A DNA stretch of 25,393 nt from Lachnospiraceae bacterium (GCA_021770615.1 JAETQR010000046.1:1-25393); one strand, 5' to 3'; counted from the first letter of the stretch, positions 1 to 8,297 are shown. The notes: generated by a model not told the origin, from the letters alone. Translations and numbers: made by a program.

Positions 1-115
1 ATGACTTAGCCACAGCCTATCAGTCTGTGCACGTCAACTGTTGAAACCGCCGTGTACCGAACGGTACGCACGGTGGTGTGAGAGGACGGCGGTTAATCAC
101 CGCCTCCTACTCGAT
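1..115 (+). mobile_element. 3' end of a group II intron (domains V and VI), truncated by the window edge
   Basis: Positions 46-77 fold into a domain-V-like hairpin: ACCGCCGTG pairs with CACGGTGGT around an ACCG-AACG-GTACG top. It is followed after a short linker by a domain-VI-like hairpin at about 84-106 (GGCGGT against ACCGCC), and the intron ends near CTCCTACTCGAT at 115. This order and spacing are typical of the tail of bacterial group II introns, downstream of the reverse transcriptase/maturase gene. That gene would lie left of base 1; none of it is recognisable here. The intron reads rightward, opposite to the neighbouring operon, so its 3' exon is the downstream flank of the 225-812 gene. 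The exact 3' splice site is inferred from family pattern. Confidence 0.8.
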
Positions 116-224
116 TAAACATAATCCATCTTAGATGTTTCATCAAGCAGCAAAGCTAAATTTGCGGATTAATCTTTTTGTAAATATAGATGCCATGATA
201 CACTTTTTCGTCAATCTGCATTAG

Positions 225-812
225 TCATTCTCCCATACGTATGTTTTTGACAGTCCGGTTTTCTATTGTTAGGTTTTCATAAACTCGAATTCCGCCATTC
301 CCAGTCGGTGCCTGTGCTAAAAGTCCTACCTTCATGTTTTTTTCGGCAGGCAGGTTGAAAAACCTCATCATATAGAACCTTTCCCCATCTGTTGAATAGT
401 GAAAAGCAAACGATTGCCCTACCCGACACACCTGTAACCAAACAAAGTCATTTTGAATATTACAACCATTGGCATCATCAGATTCCTCTTTTGTAACAAC
501 ACTGACAACGGCATGTGTATTGAAATCGGTAAGTTCAAAACAGGCTTTCGCCCAATTCTTACTATCCTGCATGACCATGATCGAGGAAGAATCATAAGTA
601 TCTTTGAAATCAAGCGATACTTTTACCCGCATCACAAAGTCCCCGCTGATTTCCGTATAATAAAAGGGGGCATTGCTTAACGATTCCGGAGTAATGCCTT
701 CTTCTCCAACTGCACCATTATTACAAAAAAAGTCACACTCTTTTGGAGCGGTTATCTCCCACCTATCCCCCATTTTTTTAATCGCGCTTTCATTAAGCCA
801 TTTAAATTCCAT
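225..812 (-). CDS. DUF1349 family protein (concanavalin-like fold), paralogue 1
   Basis: 195 residues, no signal peptide. The layout is that of DUF1349 proteins: an N-terminal 'W' segment, then a central block FVMRVKVSLDF..YDSSSIMVMQD..NWAKACFE, then a W-x-x-V-x-R and FxYSTDGxxFYMMRFF block. The family is predicted to form a beta-sandwich related to carbohydrate-binding folds; its biochemical role is poorly known. The ATG at 812 has an AAAGGAG site about eight bases upstream. It is the last visible gene of a leftward set after the MFS transporter and a second DUF1349 gene, 42 bases from the latter. The two DUF1349 proteins are homologous but diverged, so this is an old duplication. A sugar-related cytoplasmic role is inferred only from context. 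Confidence 0.85.
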   Translation of the reverse strand: MEFKWLNESAIKKMGDRWEITAPKECDFFCNNGAVGEEGITPESLSNAPFYYTEISGDFVMRVKVSLDFKDTYDSSSIMVMQDSKNWAKACFELTDFNTHAVVSVVTKEESDDANGCNIQNDFVWLQVCRVGQSFAFHYSTDGERFYMMRFFNLPAEKNMKVGLLAQAPTGNGGIRVYENLTIENRTVKNIRMGE

Positions 813-854
813 CGCAAATCGACTCCTTTTCTACATGAAATTTATTTGATTTCA

Positions 855-1454
855 TTAGTCACGCCAATCCGCATCTGATTCCCACTGGCATTCTGTAATC
901 TGCATATCTGAAAATGTTGCCTTGTATGAACCATCTGTCGGGCTACAGGCATATATTCCATATGTAATTTTTTCCGCACCCTCCCACATATGGAAAATCC
1001 GCATCTGTCTGAAATTTATGCCATCCTCGCTACATTCAATGCAGTAGTCGCTGTTTCTGCGTGAAAAACGATACCACATACTTTTAATATTAGAAGATAT
1101 ATCTGTTGTTGCCCAGTCAGAATATCCATGATTTGTGACAACACTTCCCAACCGCTGTATTTTTTCATCTTCATATTCTATAGATGCCTTAAACCAGTTA
1201 TCGCTATCTAAATACATGACCACGCCGCATTGATCAAAACGGCAGGCACTCTCAAACTCTGTCTTCACAATAAATGAAAAATACTTATCCGTTGTTTCAA
1301 TCTGAAACACTGGAGCATTATCATTTTGAAAACCATAATAAGTGCGTGCCCATAAGTCAGTCCCCCTTTCCGTAATAATTACGACATTGTCCTCGCCAAT
1401 CTGTACCTGTTTCGGTTGACGGGTCCATTTCGGACTACATTTCAAAAAATCCAT
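855..1454 (-). CDS. DUF1349 family protein, paralogue 2
   Basis: 199 residues with the same order of blocks as its downstream neighbour: YFSFIVKTEFES..FDQCGVVMYLDSDNWFKASIEYE in the middle, then WYRFSRRNSDYCIECSEDGINFRQMRIF, and a C-terminal CSPTDGSYKATFSDMQI strand. This is the DUF1349 signature. Its Cys content (for example CRFDQCG) is higher than in the neighbour. The ATG at 1454 follows a purine-rich AGAGGAAA site. It sits 67 bases after the transporter stop and 42 bases before the second paralogue, all on the minus strand, consistent with one transcript. Molecular function is not established; participation in use of whatever the transporter imports is inferred. Confidence 0.85.
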   Translation of the reverse strand: MDFLKCSPKWTRQPKQVQIGEDNVVIITERGTDLWARTYYGFQNDNAPVFQIETTDKYFSFIVKTEFESACRFDQCGVVMYLDSDNWFKASIEYEDEKIQRLGSVVTNHGYSDWATTDISSNIKSMWYRFSRRNSDYCIECSEDGINFRQMRIFHMWEGAEKITYGIYACSPTDGSYKATFSDMQITECQWESDADWRD

Positions 1455-1521
1455 CTTTTTTTCCTCTCTTTCTCTTTTTATAATTGATAGGTGATTATTC
1501 TAACACCTATTTTTCACTTCA

Positions 1522-2709
1522 TTATGAAAGTTCTTCTTTTGGTTTCTTACAAAGAACAATCCCCATGAGTAGCAGTATCGGAAAAATAATGCCTGCCAAA
1601 ATACCCATCTTTAGGTTATCTCCCAATGCCCCTGATACCATTCCAACCAGTGTAGGACCTCCTGAACAGCCTATATCTCCGCCTAAAGCCAATAACGCAA
1701 ACATGGCTGTTCCGCCTTTTGGCAAAGTCGCTGATGCTTTGCTGAAGGTTCCCGGCCACATGATTCCGACTGACAACCCACAGACAGCACAGGCAATCAG
1801 ACTAAGTTGTGGAACAGGAAAAAGAGAAATTCCCAAATAAGACAAAATACATAGCAGACTACTATAAACCATAAATCGTTCCAATGGAATATGGTCGCCA
1901 TACTTGCCATAAAACAATCTCGACGTTCCCATTAAAACTGCAAACGCCATTGGTCCCGCTAAATCACCTGCCGCCTTGGAAATCCCAAGTCCTTTTTCCG
2001 CAAAAGCAGAAGCCCATTGGCTTACCGCCTGCTCACTTGCTCCTGCACATACCATCATTGCCAGTAAAATCCAAAAAGGTTTTATCTGAAACAATTCTTT
2101 TAACTCCAGTCCAGACTCACCTTCCTCAATCAACGGTGCAATAGGAACTTTGGTAAAGACAAAAGCATTTGCAATTGGAATAACCGCCCAAATAATGGCT
2201 AGAATCTTCCAATTATCTATACCGAACAAATAAAAAAACAGTGTTGAAATGAGTACAACTCCGGCATGTCCCCAGCAATAAAAAGAATGGAGCATACTCA
2301 TTGCCTTCTCGTTATTGTCAGAAGGGCACGCCTCTACAACCGGACTGACAAGAACTTCCAAAAGTCCGCCACCAATCGCATAAACCATCACAGCAATCAT
2401 AATACCGATAAAGGGTGCTGGTAAAATCTCCGGTAAAACTGTAAGAAGAATAATACCTATGGCTGATAGAGTATGAGCTATAATCATTGATGCACGATAC
2501 CCTATTTTATCTATAAATCCAACGGAAAGAAAATCAATCAGTAACTGTATTCCAAAATTAAAAGTTACCAGCAACGTAATATGAGAAAGCGGAATACGGT
2601 AGTTTTTTTGAAAAAACAAAAACAACAGTGGTGTAAAATTATTGACTACTGCCTGTACGACATACCCCACGAAGCAAGCAACAATTGTTTTATTATACTG
2701 ATTTTTCAT
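1522..2709 (-). CDS. Major facilitator superfamily transporter
   Basis: 395 residues with about twelve hydrophobic segments spread over the full length. An N-terminal half (TIVACFVGYVVQAVVNNF onward) and a C-terminal half (FWILLAMMVCAGASEQAVSQW onward) are joined by a charged cytoplasmic loop (PIAPLIEEGESGLELKEL), the usual MFS layout. The start is set at 2709 because an AGGAGG site (2717-2722) lies seven bases upstream; the longer open frame beginning at a TTG (2727) would put that site inside the gene. Overall character is closest to sugar or organic-solute MFS permeases, but the substrate cannot be read from sequence. It is the first gene of a leftward operon with two DUF1349 genes and is divergent from an AraC-family regulator that probably controls it. 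Confidence 0.88.
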   Translation of the reverse strand: MKNQYNKTIVACFVGYVVQAVVNNFTPLLFLFFQKNYRIPLSHITLLVTFNFGIQLLIDFLSVGFIDKIGYRASMIIAHTLSAIGIILLTVLPEILPAPFIGIMIAVMVYAIGGGLLEVLVSPVVEACPSDNNEKAMSMLHSFYCWGHAGVVLISTLFFYLFGIDNWKILAIIWAVIPIANAFVFTKVPIAPLIEEGESGLELKELFQIKPFWILLAMMVCAGASEQAVSQWASAFAEKGLGISKAAGDLAGPMAFAVLMGTSRLFYGKYGDHIPLERFMVYSSLLCILSYLGISLFPVPQLSLIACAVCGLSVGIMWPGTFSKASATLPKGGTAMFALLALGGDIGCSGGPTLVGMVSGALGDNLKMGILAGIIFPILLLMGIVLCKKPKEELS

Positions 2710-2732
2710 TCCCTTTCCTCCTAACAAATGAG

Positions 2733-2790
2733 ATTATATCGCATAATTCGTATCTGGTCATTGCACAAAATCGCATATTTATGGTACAAT
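2733..2790. promoter_or_regulatory. Divergent promoters with a direct repeat, between MFS and AraC genes
   Basis: Rightward promoter: TTGCAC at 2761-2766, 18-base spacer, TACAAT at 2785-2790. Leftward: TATAAT (complement of 2733-2738), with no good -35. The octamer ATCGCATA occurs directly repeated at 2738-2745 and 2770-2777, 32 bases apart (about three helical turns). One copy lies next to the leftward -10 and the other lies between the rightward -35 and -10. AraC-family proteins usually bind such direct repeats, so this is a candidate operator for the adjacent regulator. Confidence 0.55.
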
Positions 2791-2828
2791 ATAACAAATT
2801 GCATTTTCGCTTTGAGAGGAGATGTTCT

Positions 2829-3716
2829 ATGGACATTTATAAGATAACTACAGATGAAACATTGCGTGAAACCATTCAGCATGGCAATAGCAGTTATCCT
2901 TTTGCATATTATCCTGAAAATATCTGGCACTTTGATTTCCACCGCATTGACTGGCACTGGCATCATGAACTCGAATTCCTATTTGTCGCTGAAGGAACGG
3001 CGCTTTGCCTTGTGGGGAACAAAAAAATAGAGTTGCATAAAGGCTGTGGTATATTTATCAACAGCGGCTTTCTACACCGTTTTGAAGCACAATGCAGCAC
3101 ATTTACCCCGAATATTGTTTTTTCTCCTACCTTGTTAGCATCCGAAAAAAGCCTTATTTATGAGAAGTATATCCTACCTGTTATAAACTCATCTGTTTCA
3201 TATCAGATTTTTAGTCCATACACAACATGGGAGAACGATGTTTTGCAACTCTTATCACAAATTTTTGCTCTTCAGAAAACAGAGCAGGATAATGAATTAT
3301 GTACAATACAACTTCTGTTTCAGCTTTGGAACATTTTGTTGAAAAATTTAGACTTGGATTCCGATTCTTGCGGTATTCATCGTTTAAATCACAAACAGGC
3401 AAGATTACAAGCTATGATGCAGTACATTCATGACCACTACATGGAAGAAATTACACTTGAGATGATTGCGGAATCTGCATCCATCAGCAAAAGTGGGGCT
3501 TTAAACATTTTTCAGTCAGGTATCCATATTTCTCCAGTGGCGTATCTCATCCAATACAGACTGGCGCAGGCTGCCGAACAGCTCTATGCTACTCAAAAAT
3601 CCGTTTCTTCCATTGCAGAAGAGACAGGATTTACAAGCTCTGGTTATTTTTGCCGGAAGTTTAGACAGCATTATCATATGAGTCCAAATGAATACAGGAA
3701 CAAGAAAACGGAATGA
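2829..3716 (+). CDS. AraC-family transcriptional regulator
   Basis: 295 residues from the ATG at 2829, chosen for a GAGAGGAG ribosome site seven bases upstream; the open frame extends further upstream through the promoter region without a ribosome site. Residues about 40-90 form a cupin-type ligand-sensing domain (DWHWHHELEFLFVAEG, then FINSGFLHRF). Residues about 190-290 are the double helix-turn-helix DNA-binding domain, including YIHDHYMEEITLEMIAESA, SPVAYLIQYRL and the second-helix signature VSSIAEETGFTSSGYFCRKF with a terminal MSPNEYR. It is divergent from the MFS-DUF1349 operon and is its likely local activator in response to a small molecule, probably a carbohydrate (inference). Confidence 0.92.
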   Translation: MDIYKITTDETLRETIQHGNSSYPFAYYPENIWHFDFHRIDWHWHHELEFLFVAEGTALCLVGNKKIELHKGCGIFINSGFLHRFEAQCSTFTPNIVFSPTLLASEKSLIYEKYILPVINSSVSYQIFSPYTTWENDVLQLLSQIFALQKTEQDNELCTIQLLFQLWNILLKNLDLDSDSCGIHRLNHKQARLQAMMQYIHDHYMEEITLEMIAESASISKSGALNIFQSGIHISPVAYLIQYRLAQAAEQLYATQKSVSSIAEETGFTSSGYFCRKFRQHYHMSPNEYRNKKTE

Positions 3717-4238
3717 TTTTCTTGGTTTATTCTATTAACATATCATAATCTTATACCTATTTTGTAACTTCTGTAAATATCTAAGCTGCGCTTCCTTAAC
3801 ATTTTCGTTTTTCTTATTTTTACAAGATTTATTGCAAATCATAAATCTTCTTTACTTTCGTTCAAAACTTTAGTCGAATTATATCCAGAATTTCTTTATA
3901 TAATTAATCTATATTTTTTCTGCCCCCAATTGGACAGTTTTTTAATTTGCTGTTTGCTCTTTGTATTTAATAATTTAAGCATATCTTTCAGACCAATTAC
4001 CTTTACATTATTTGTTATCCGATTTTATAGTTTTTCCTTTCCCTTATTTTTTCCCTTGCCAGCACTTGTAATCATAAGGGAAAAGATATAAAATGATGTA
4101 ATGAATGAAGTAAAATTAACTTGCTTAAATTTAGTATTTTCAAGGGTTGACGGTATTTTTTATGATAGCCTATAACAATTATTAAATACTCTCAAATGAG
4201 ATGATTAACAATTTTCATTAGTAAAATAAGGGAAAGAA
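3717..4238. other. AT-rich intergenic stretch, no gene seen
   Basis: About 520 bases of very AT-rich sequence with stops in all frames and no ribosome site before a usable frame. I see no clear terminator hairpin after the AraC gene, no tRNA-like cloverleaf and no recognisable gene remnant. It leads directly into the long palindrome that starts near 4239. Confidence 0.5.
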
Positions 4239-4515
4239 GGAAATTTCATTCAATCAGTTGCAGCAAAAAGTTTGTGTCGAACAATCGCTTCCAATGTTTC
4301 GGGATTCCAGTATTTTGAAGAAAAAAGATTTGTGGAGCATGGGTACAAGTGCGTCGGTATGAGGCATGCGTATCTTGCATGCCCATACCGCTACGCATTT
4401 GTCTAAGCGCAAGCGCCATGCGAGCAAACTTTTTTCTTTAAAATACGGAAATTGAAAATAATTGCTAACGATTGCTTGACATAGACAGGTCTCATTGAAA
4501 TCTTGCTAAATTTCC
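4239..4515. repeat. Long imperfect palindrome (fold-back, MITE-like element)
   Basis: The two halves are imperfect inverted copies around a 7-base loop at 4370-4376. Innermost arms: GGTATGAGGCATGC (4356-4369) against GCATGCCCATACC (4377-4389). Moving outward, ACAAGTGCGTC pairs with GCTACGCATTTGT, then ATTTTGAAGAAAAAAG (ends 4327) with CTTTTTTCTTTAAAAT (starts 4429), then the AATCGCT region with AGCAATCG-like sequence, ending in GGAAATTT (4239-4246) and AAATTTCC (4508-4515). No open frame lies inside. It resembles a non-autonomous fold-back element. Its right end touches the -35 of the ABC operon promoter. No clear target duplication is visible. Confidence 0.7.
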
Positions 4516-4531
4516 GATTAAGTGATATAAT
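4503..4531 (+). promoter_or_regulatory. Promoter of the amino-acid ABC operon
   Basis: TTGCTA at 4503-4508, 17-base spacer, extended -10 TGATATAAT with TATAAT at 4526-4531. The -35 overlaps the right terminus of the fold-back element (4508-4515), so the element may have supplied or altered the promoter. Confidence 0.65.
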
Positions 4532-4566
4532 AACCTGATTAATATATTTTTTAGGAGGAAGGAATC

Positions 4567-5463
4567 ATGATGAAAAAATTATTAGCAATGGGACTTGCTG
4601 TGATTTTCACAGTGACTGCAGTTTGTGGTTGTAGTTCGGATGCCGGGCAGAATAGTTCAGAGTCAGATGGAGGAACTGGTGGTCAGAGTGATAAAAAGGC
4701 AGTAAAAGTGATCGATATTAACCTTACTGAAGAGGAGTATGCATTTGGAGTAGATAAGGATAATAAAGAACTGCTTCAGTCTGCCAACGACTTTATTAAG
4801 GAAATCAAAGAAAACGGTAAATTTGATGAGATCTGTAACAATTATTTTGGCGATGGGGAGCCAAAGGCAATAAGTTCTAACAAACTGGATTCGTCCAAGG
4901 ACCAGTTGGTCGTGGCGACAAATGCTTCTTTTGAGCCATTTGAGTATATGAAGGGCGATGGCTATTATGGCATCGATATGGAGATTGCGGCAGCGTTTGC
5001 GGAGAAACTTGGAAAAGAGCTTGTCATCCAGAATATGGATTTTGATGCGGTATGCCTTTCGGTGGGACAGCATAAAAGTGATGTCGCTATGGCCGGACTT
5101 ACGATCAAAGAGGACAGAAAAGAATACGTAAATTTCTCGGATCCGTATTATAGTGCTTCGCAGCGTCTGATCGTAAAATCAGATAACACAGAGTTTGATT
5201 CCTGCCAGGATGCGGCGGCGATCGAAGAGATCCTGAAGAAGAAAGACAGCAGCGTAAAGATTGGTGTCCAGAACGGTACAACCGGCCAGTTCTACTGTGA
5301 AGGTGACAAGGAATGGGATTTTGAAGGCTTTGATGTAACAACGACCGGGTACAAAAATGGTACGCTGGCCGTGCAGGATCTTTTGAACGGAAACATTGAT
5401 TATGTTGTGATCGATTCTGCACCGGCAGCTTGTATTACCGAAGCAATCAATAAAATGCAATAA
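4567..5463 (+). CDS. Amino-acid ABC transporter substrate-binding lipoprotein, circularly permuted
   Basis: 298 residues; ATG at 4567 with AGGAGG eight bases upstream. Residues 1-21 are a lipoprotein signal, with Cys22 (VCGC) as probable lipid anchor, followed by a Ser/Gly/Asp-rich tether. The SBP_bac_3 fold is clear: VVATNASFEPFEYM (115-128), YYGIDMEIAAAFAEKLGKE, DFDAVCLSVGQHKSDVAMAGLTI and GVQNGTTGQFY. The order is odd: the segment normally closing this fold (VIDINLTEEEYAFGVDKDN through GKFDEICNNYFG, residues about 48-94) lies at the N-terminus, and the protein ends at AACITEAINKMQ, where that segment would normally follow. This fits a circular permutation. It should capture a polar or basic amino acid outside the membrane for the permease and ATPase that follow; ligand not determined. 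Confidence 0.9.
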   Translation: MMKKLLAMGLAVIFTVTAVCGCSSDAGQNSSESDGGTGGQSDKKAVKVIDINLTEEEYAFGVDKDNKELLQSANDFIKEIKENGKFDEICNNYFGDGEPKAISSNKLDSSKDQLVVATNASFEPFEYMKGDGYYGIDMEIAAAFAEKLGKELVIQNMDFDAVCLSVGQHKSDVAMAGLTIKEDRKEYVNFSDPYYSASQRLIVKSDNTEFDSCQDAAAIEEILKKKDSSVKIGVQNGTTGQFYCEGDKEWDFEGFDVTTTGYKNGTLAVQDLLNGNIDYVVIDSAPAACITEAINKMQ

Positions 5464-5478
5464 TATGATGAGGAATGT

Positions 5479-6189
5479 ATGGATAATTTTGGACAAAAAA
5501 TAGACCGTTTTTTAGAAGTATTTATTGAGCAAAACGGATATCAGAGAGTTGTTGAAGGCTTACGCAATACAGTGGTGATTGCAGTTCTGGGACTGTTGAT
5601 CGGAATATTAGTCGGTACGTTGATCGCTACGGTGAGAGTGATTCCCAAATATAAGTTGCTGCCCCGGATCCTGAATGGCATTTGTTCTTTTTATGTGGGA
5701 CTTTTCAGGGGAACGCCGATGGTTGTGCAACTTCTGGTATGTTATTATGTGCTGCTCCCTATCCTCGGGGTGAAGATGACGGGTATCGAGGTTTCGATTC
5801 TGGTCTTTGGCCTGAACAGCGGCGCTTATATTTCGGAAATCATGCGGGGCGGCATCATGTCAGTCGATCACGGACAGATGGAGGCAGGGCGTGCAGTCGG
5901 GCTCAGTTTTTCTGCTACGATGATGAAAATCGTCATTCCCCAGGCGGTGAAGAATATCCTTCCCACCCTGGGAAATGAATTTATTGCGCTGATCAAGGAA
6001 ACATCTGTCGTCAGCTTTGTGGGGGCGGCAGACCTGTATGTGGCATTTAATTACATCGGAAGTAACAGCTATGAGTTTATGGTTCCTTATCTGGTCATGG
6101 CAGTGATCTATATCGTGATCGTGATGCTGATCAGCCTTGCGGTCAAAATCATGGAAAGGAGCCTGAGAAAAAGTGATAGACGTCATTAA
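5479..6189 (+). CDS. Amino-acid ABC transporter permease (HisM/GlnP type)
   Basis: 236 residues, about five membrane segments (for example [20 protein letters not shown] near the N-terminus and [19 protein letters not shown] near the C-terminus). The family coupling motif is present as [22 protein letters not shown] followed by [17 protein letters not shown], which docks on the ATPase. [20 protein letters not shown] is the characteristic early motif of polar amino-acid permeases. It starts 15 bases after the binding-protein stop and its 3' end overlaps the ATPase start by 17 bases, so the three genes are translationally linked. As the only permease gene in the operon it probably forms a homodimer. 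Confidence 0.94.
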   Translation: MDNFGQKIDRFLEVFIEQNGYQRVVEGLRNTVVIAVLGLLIGILVGTLIATVRVIPKYKLLPRILNGICSFYVGLFRGTPMVVQLLVCYYVLLPILGVKMTGIEVSILVFGLNSGAYISEIMRGGIMSVDHGQMEAGRAVGLSFSATMMKIVIPQAVKNILPTLGNEFIALIKETSVVSFVGAADLYVAFNYIGSNSYEFMVPYLVMAVIYIVIVMLISLAVKIMERSLRKSDRRH

Positions 6190-7006
6190 TCTTGAAAAAC
6201 ATTTCGGAGAAAATAAGGTTTTAAATGGGATCAACGTAACGATTGACAAGGGAGATATCGTGGTAGTCATAGGCCCGTCAGGTTCCGGGAAAAGTACATT
6301 TTTGCGGTGTTTAAACTGTATGGAGGATCCTACGGGAGGGCAGATCATTTTCAATGGTGTGAATATCGCTGATATGAGTGTGGATATCAATGTACATCGT
6401 CAGCATATGGGCATGGTTTTTCAGCACTTTAATCTGTACAATAATAAGACGGTGCTGCAGAATATCATGATGGCTCCGGTGTATGTGCGTTGTCAGGAAT
6501 TACGGAAGAAAAAACGGACAAATTTTTTCCTTCCGGTTACGAATTTGTTCCGGAGCGGAGACAAGAAGAAAAAGCCGGAAGAGATTGGGACAAGTAAGAC
6601 AGAAATCATGAAGGAAGCAAGGGAACAGGCAATGTCGTTATTGCGCCGGATCGGTTTGGAGGATAAGGCAGACGTATATCCATCTACTTTGTCTGGCGGT
6701 CAGAAACAACGTGTGGCGATCGTCCGGTCCCTGGCCATGAATCCGGATGTGATCCTGTTTGATGAGCCGACCAGTGCGTTAGATCCCGAGATGGTGGGAG
6801 AGGTGCTCGATCTCATGAAGTCTCTGGCAGAAGAAGGAATGACGATGATCATCGTAACACATGAGATGGGATTTGCAAAAGAAGTGGCGAACCGGGTTCT
6901 CTTTATCGATGAGGGAATGATCATGGAGGAGGGCGCACCGGATGAGTTTTTTGGGAATCCGAAAAATGCAAGATTAAAAGAATTTTTGTCCAAAGTGCTC
7001 ATATAA
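6173..7006 (+). CDS. Amino-acid ABC transporter ATP-binding protein with a basic insertion
   Basis: 277 residues from a GTG at 6173 (AAAGGAG upstream inside the permease gene). Walker A GPSGSGKS at 34-41, Q-loop [10 protein letters not shown] around 82-91, signature LSGGQKQR at 173-180, Walker [13 protein letters not shown] at 193-204 and switch His230 (VTHEMGFA) are all intact. It is closest to GlnQ/HisP-type proteins, which are usually about 240 residues. The extra length is a Lys/Arg-rich insertion at about 108-145 ([13 protein letters not shown], then [12 protein letters not shown]) between Q-loop and signature, within the helical subdomain that contacts the permease. It powers uptake by hydrolysing ATP at the cytoplasmic face. 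Confidence 0.95.
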   Translation: MIDVINLEKHFGENKVLNGINVTIDKGDIVVVIGPSGSGKSTFLRCLNCMEDPTGGQIIFNGVNIADMSVDINVHRQHMGMVFQHFNLYNNKTVLQNIMMAPVYVRCQELRKKKRTNFFLPVTNLFRSGDKKKKPEEIGTSKTEIMKEAREQAMSLLRRIGLEDKADVYPSTLSGGQKQRVAIVRSLAMNPDVILFDEPTSALDPEMVGEVLDLMKSLAEEGMTMIIVTHEMGFAKEVANRVLFIDEGMIMEEGAPDEFFGNPKNARLKEFLSKVLI

Positions 7007-7019
7007 ATCAGATGTGCCC

Positions 7020-7048
7020 TTGACAGTTTTCCGACAGGGGAGTAAACT
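7020..7048 (+). promoter_or_regulatory. Promoter of ilvE
   Basis: Perfect TTGACA at 7020-7025, 17-base spacer and TAAACT at 7043-7048. The leader to the ATG at 7110 is about 55 bases, too short for a T-box. Confidence 0.65.
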
Positions 7049-7109
7049 AAAATCAGTGATGATTTGAGGCAGAAACTCAAAAATATATGTGTAAAGGAAG
7101 TACGATACT

Positions 7110-8135
7110 ATGGAAAAGAAAAATATCGATTGGGCAAATATAGGATTTTCTTACCGGCCGGCGGATAAGAGATACGTAGCAAATTTTAAAAACGGAGCAT
7201 GGGATGAGGGGGCGATGATCGATGACCCGACGATCACCATGAGCGAGTGTGCCTGTGTACTTCAGTATGCACAGACTTGTTTTGAGGGGTTAAAGGCATA
7301 TACTTCGGAAGATGGACATATCGTGGCATTTCGCCCGGATATGAACGCGAAGCGTATGGCAGATACCGCAAAGCGTCTTGAAATGCCGGTGTTCCCTGAG
7401 GACAAGTTTGTAGATGCCGTTGTGCAGACCGTTCTTGCCAATGAGGCATATGTTCCGCCATATGGTTCCGGCGCTACATTATATATCCGGCCGTTTATGT
7501 TTGGAATCGGGCCTGTGATCGGCGTGGCTCCGGCAGAGGAGTATCAGTTCCGTGTATTTTGTACACCGGTAGGTCCTTATTTTAAAGGTGGTGCAAAGCC
7601 GATTACGATCCGTGTCAGTGATTTTGACCGTGCGGCTCCAAATGGTACCGGTCATATCAAGGCGGGGCTCAATTATGCGATGAGCCTTCATCCGATCGTA
7701 GATGCCCATGAGAAAGGTTTTGCAGAAAATATGTATCTGGATCCGAAAACCCATACAAAGGTTGAGGAAACCGGTGGAGCAAACTTTATCTTTGTGACAA
7801 AGGATGGAAAAGTAGTTACGCCAAAGTCAGACAGTATACTGCCTTCGATCACAAGGCGTTCACTCGTGGCGATCGCAAGAGATCATCTCGGGCTGGAAGT
7901 GGAAGAGAGAGAAGTTTACATGGATGAGGTAAAAGATTTTGCAGAATGCGGCCTGTGTGGAACCGCAGCGGTTATCTCACCGGTAGGAAAGATTGTAAAC
8001 CATGAAGAAGAAATCTGTTTTCCGAGTGGAATGGAAGGAATGGGTGAAGTGACGCAGAAACTTTACGACACGCTGACCGGGATGCAGATGGGAAGGATCG
8101 AGGCTCCGGAGGGCTGGATCAAAGTGATCAAGTAA
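7110..8135 (+). CDS. ilvE: Branched-chain amino-acid aminotransferase
   Basis: 341 residues. This PLP enzyme interconverts leucine, isoleucine and valine with their 2-oxo acids using glutamate/2-oxoglutarate. The PLP lysine is Lys184 in GTGHIKAGLNYAMSL. Other family landmarks are CFEGLKAY (58-65), YIRPFMFG (125-132), the EETGGANFIFV glutamate loop (219-229), SILPSITRRSL and the phosphate-binding GTAAVISPVG. Length and motifs fit the class IV, IlvE type-2 group common in Firmicutes. AAGGAAG precedes the ATG by nine bases. It has its own promoter and terminator and so appears monocistronic, though it sits next to an amino-acid uptake operon. Confidence 0.95.
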   Translation: MEKKNIDWANIGFSYRPADKRYVANFKNGAWDEGAMIDDPTITMSECACVLQYAQTCFEGLKAYTSEDGHIVAFRPDMNAKRMADTAKRLEMPVFPEDKFVDAVVQTVLANEAYVPPYGSGATLYIRPFMFGIGPVIGVAPAEEYQFRVFCTPVGPYFKGGAKPITIRVSDFDRAAPNGTGHIKAGLNYAMSLHPIVDAHEKGFAENMYLDPKTHTKVEETGGANFIFVTKDGKVVTPKSDSILPSITRRSLVAIARDHLGLEVEEREVYMDEVKDFAECGLCGTAAVISPVGKIVNHEEEICFPSGMEGMGEVTQKLYDTLTGMQMGRIEAPEGWIKVIK

Positions 8136-8164
8136 TTTTTATAAATAGTTTAGAAAAATTTAGC

Positions 8165-8210
8165 AAAGAAAGTATGTGTTTGGAAAACCCTGACATGTAC
8201 TTTCTTTTTT
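8165..8210 (+). terminator. Rho-independent terminator after ilvE
   Basis: AAAGAAAGTA (8165-8174) pairs with TACTTTCTTT (8198-8207), with further weak pairing inside, and runs into a T tract ending at 8210. Confidence 0.65.
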
Positions 8211-8215
8211 GAATA

Positions 8216-8224
8216 TGCTATACT
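8216..8224 (+). promoter_or_regulatory. Extended -10 promoter of luxS
   Basis: TGCTATACT at 8216-8224 is an extended -10. No good -35 lies at the usual distance; CTGACA at 8190-8195 is too far upstream. Confidence 0.5.
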
Positions 8225-8297
8225 GTCAAAAATAGTATTTGTGACACAGGAAAATTGTTATTTTGAAATTTTAAAGAAAGAAAGGAAGGCTTGATAA

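Noticed and set aside
156..221. 21-codon minus-strand frame after the first DUF1349 gene
   Set aside because: Only a weak ribosome site, low complexity and no recognisable pattern; probably chance.
2685..2828. 48-codon upstream extension of the AraC gene
   Set aside because: Overlaps the divergent promoters; the internal ATG at 2829 has a proper ribosome site.
7007..7109. Possible T-box leader before ilvE
   Set aside because: Only about 55 transcribed bases, with no specifier hairpin or TGGNACC box.
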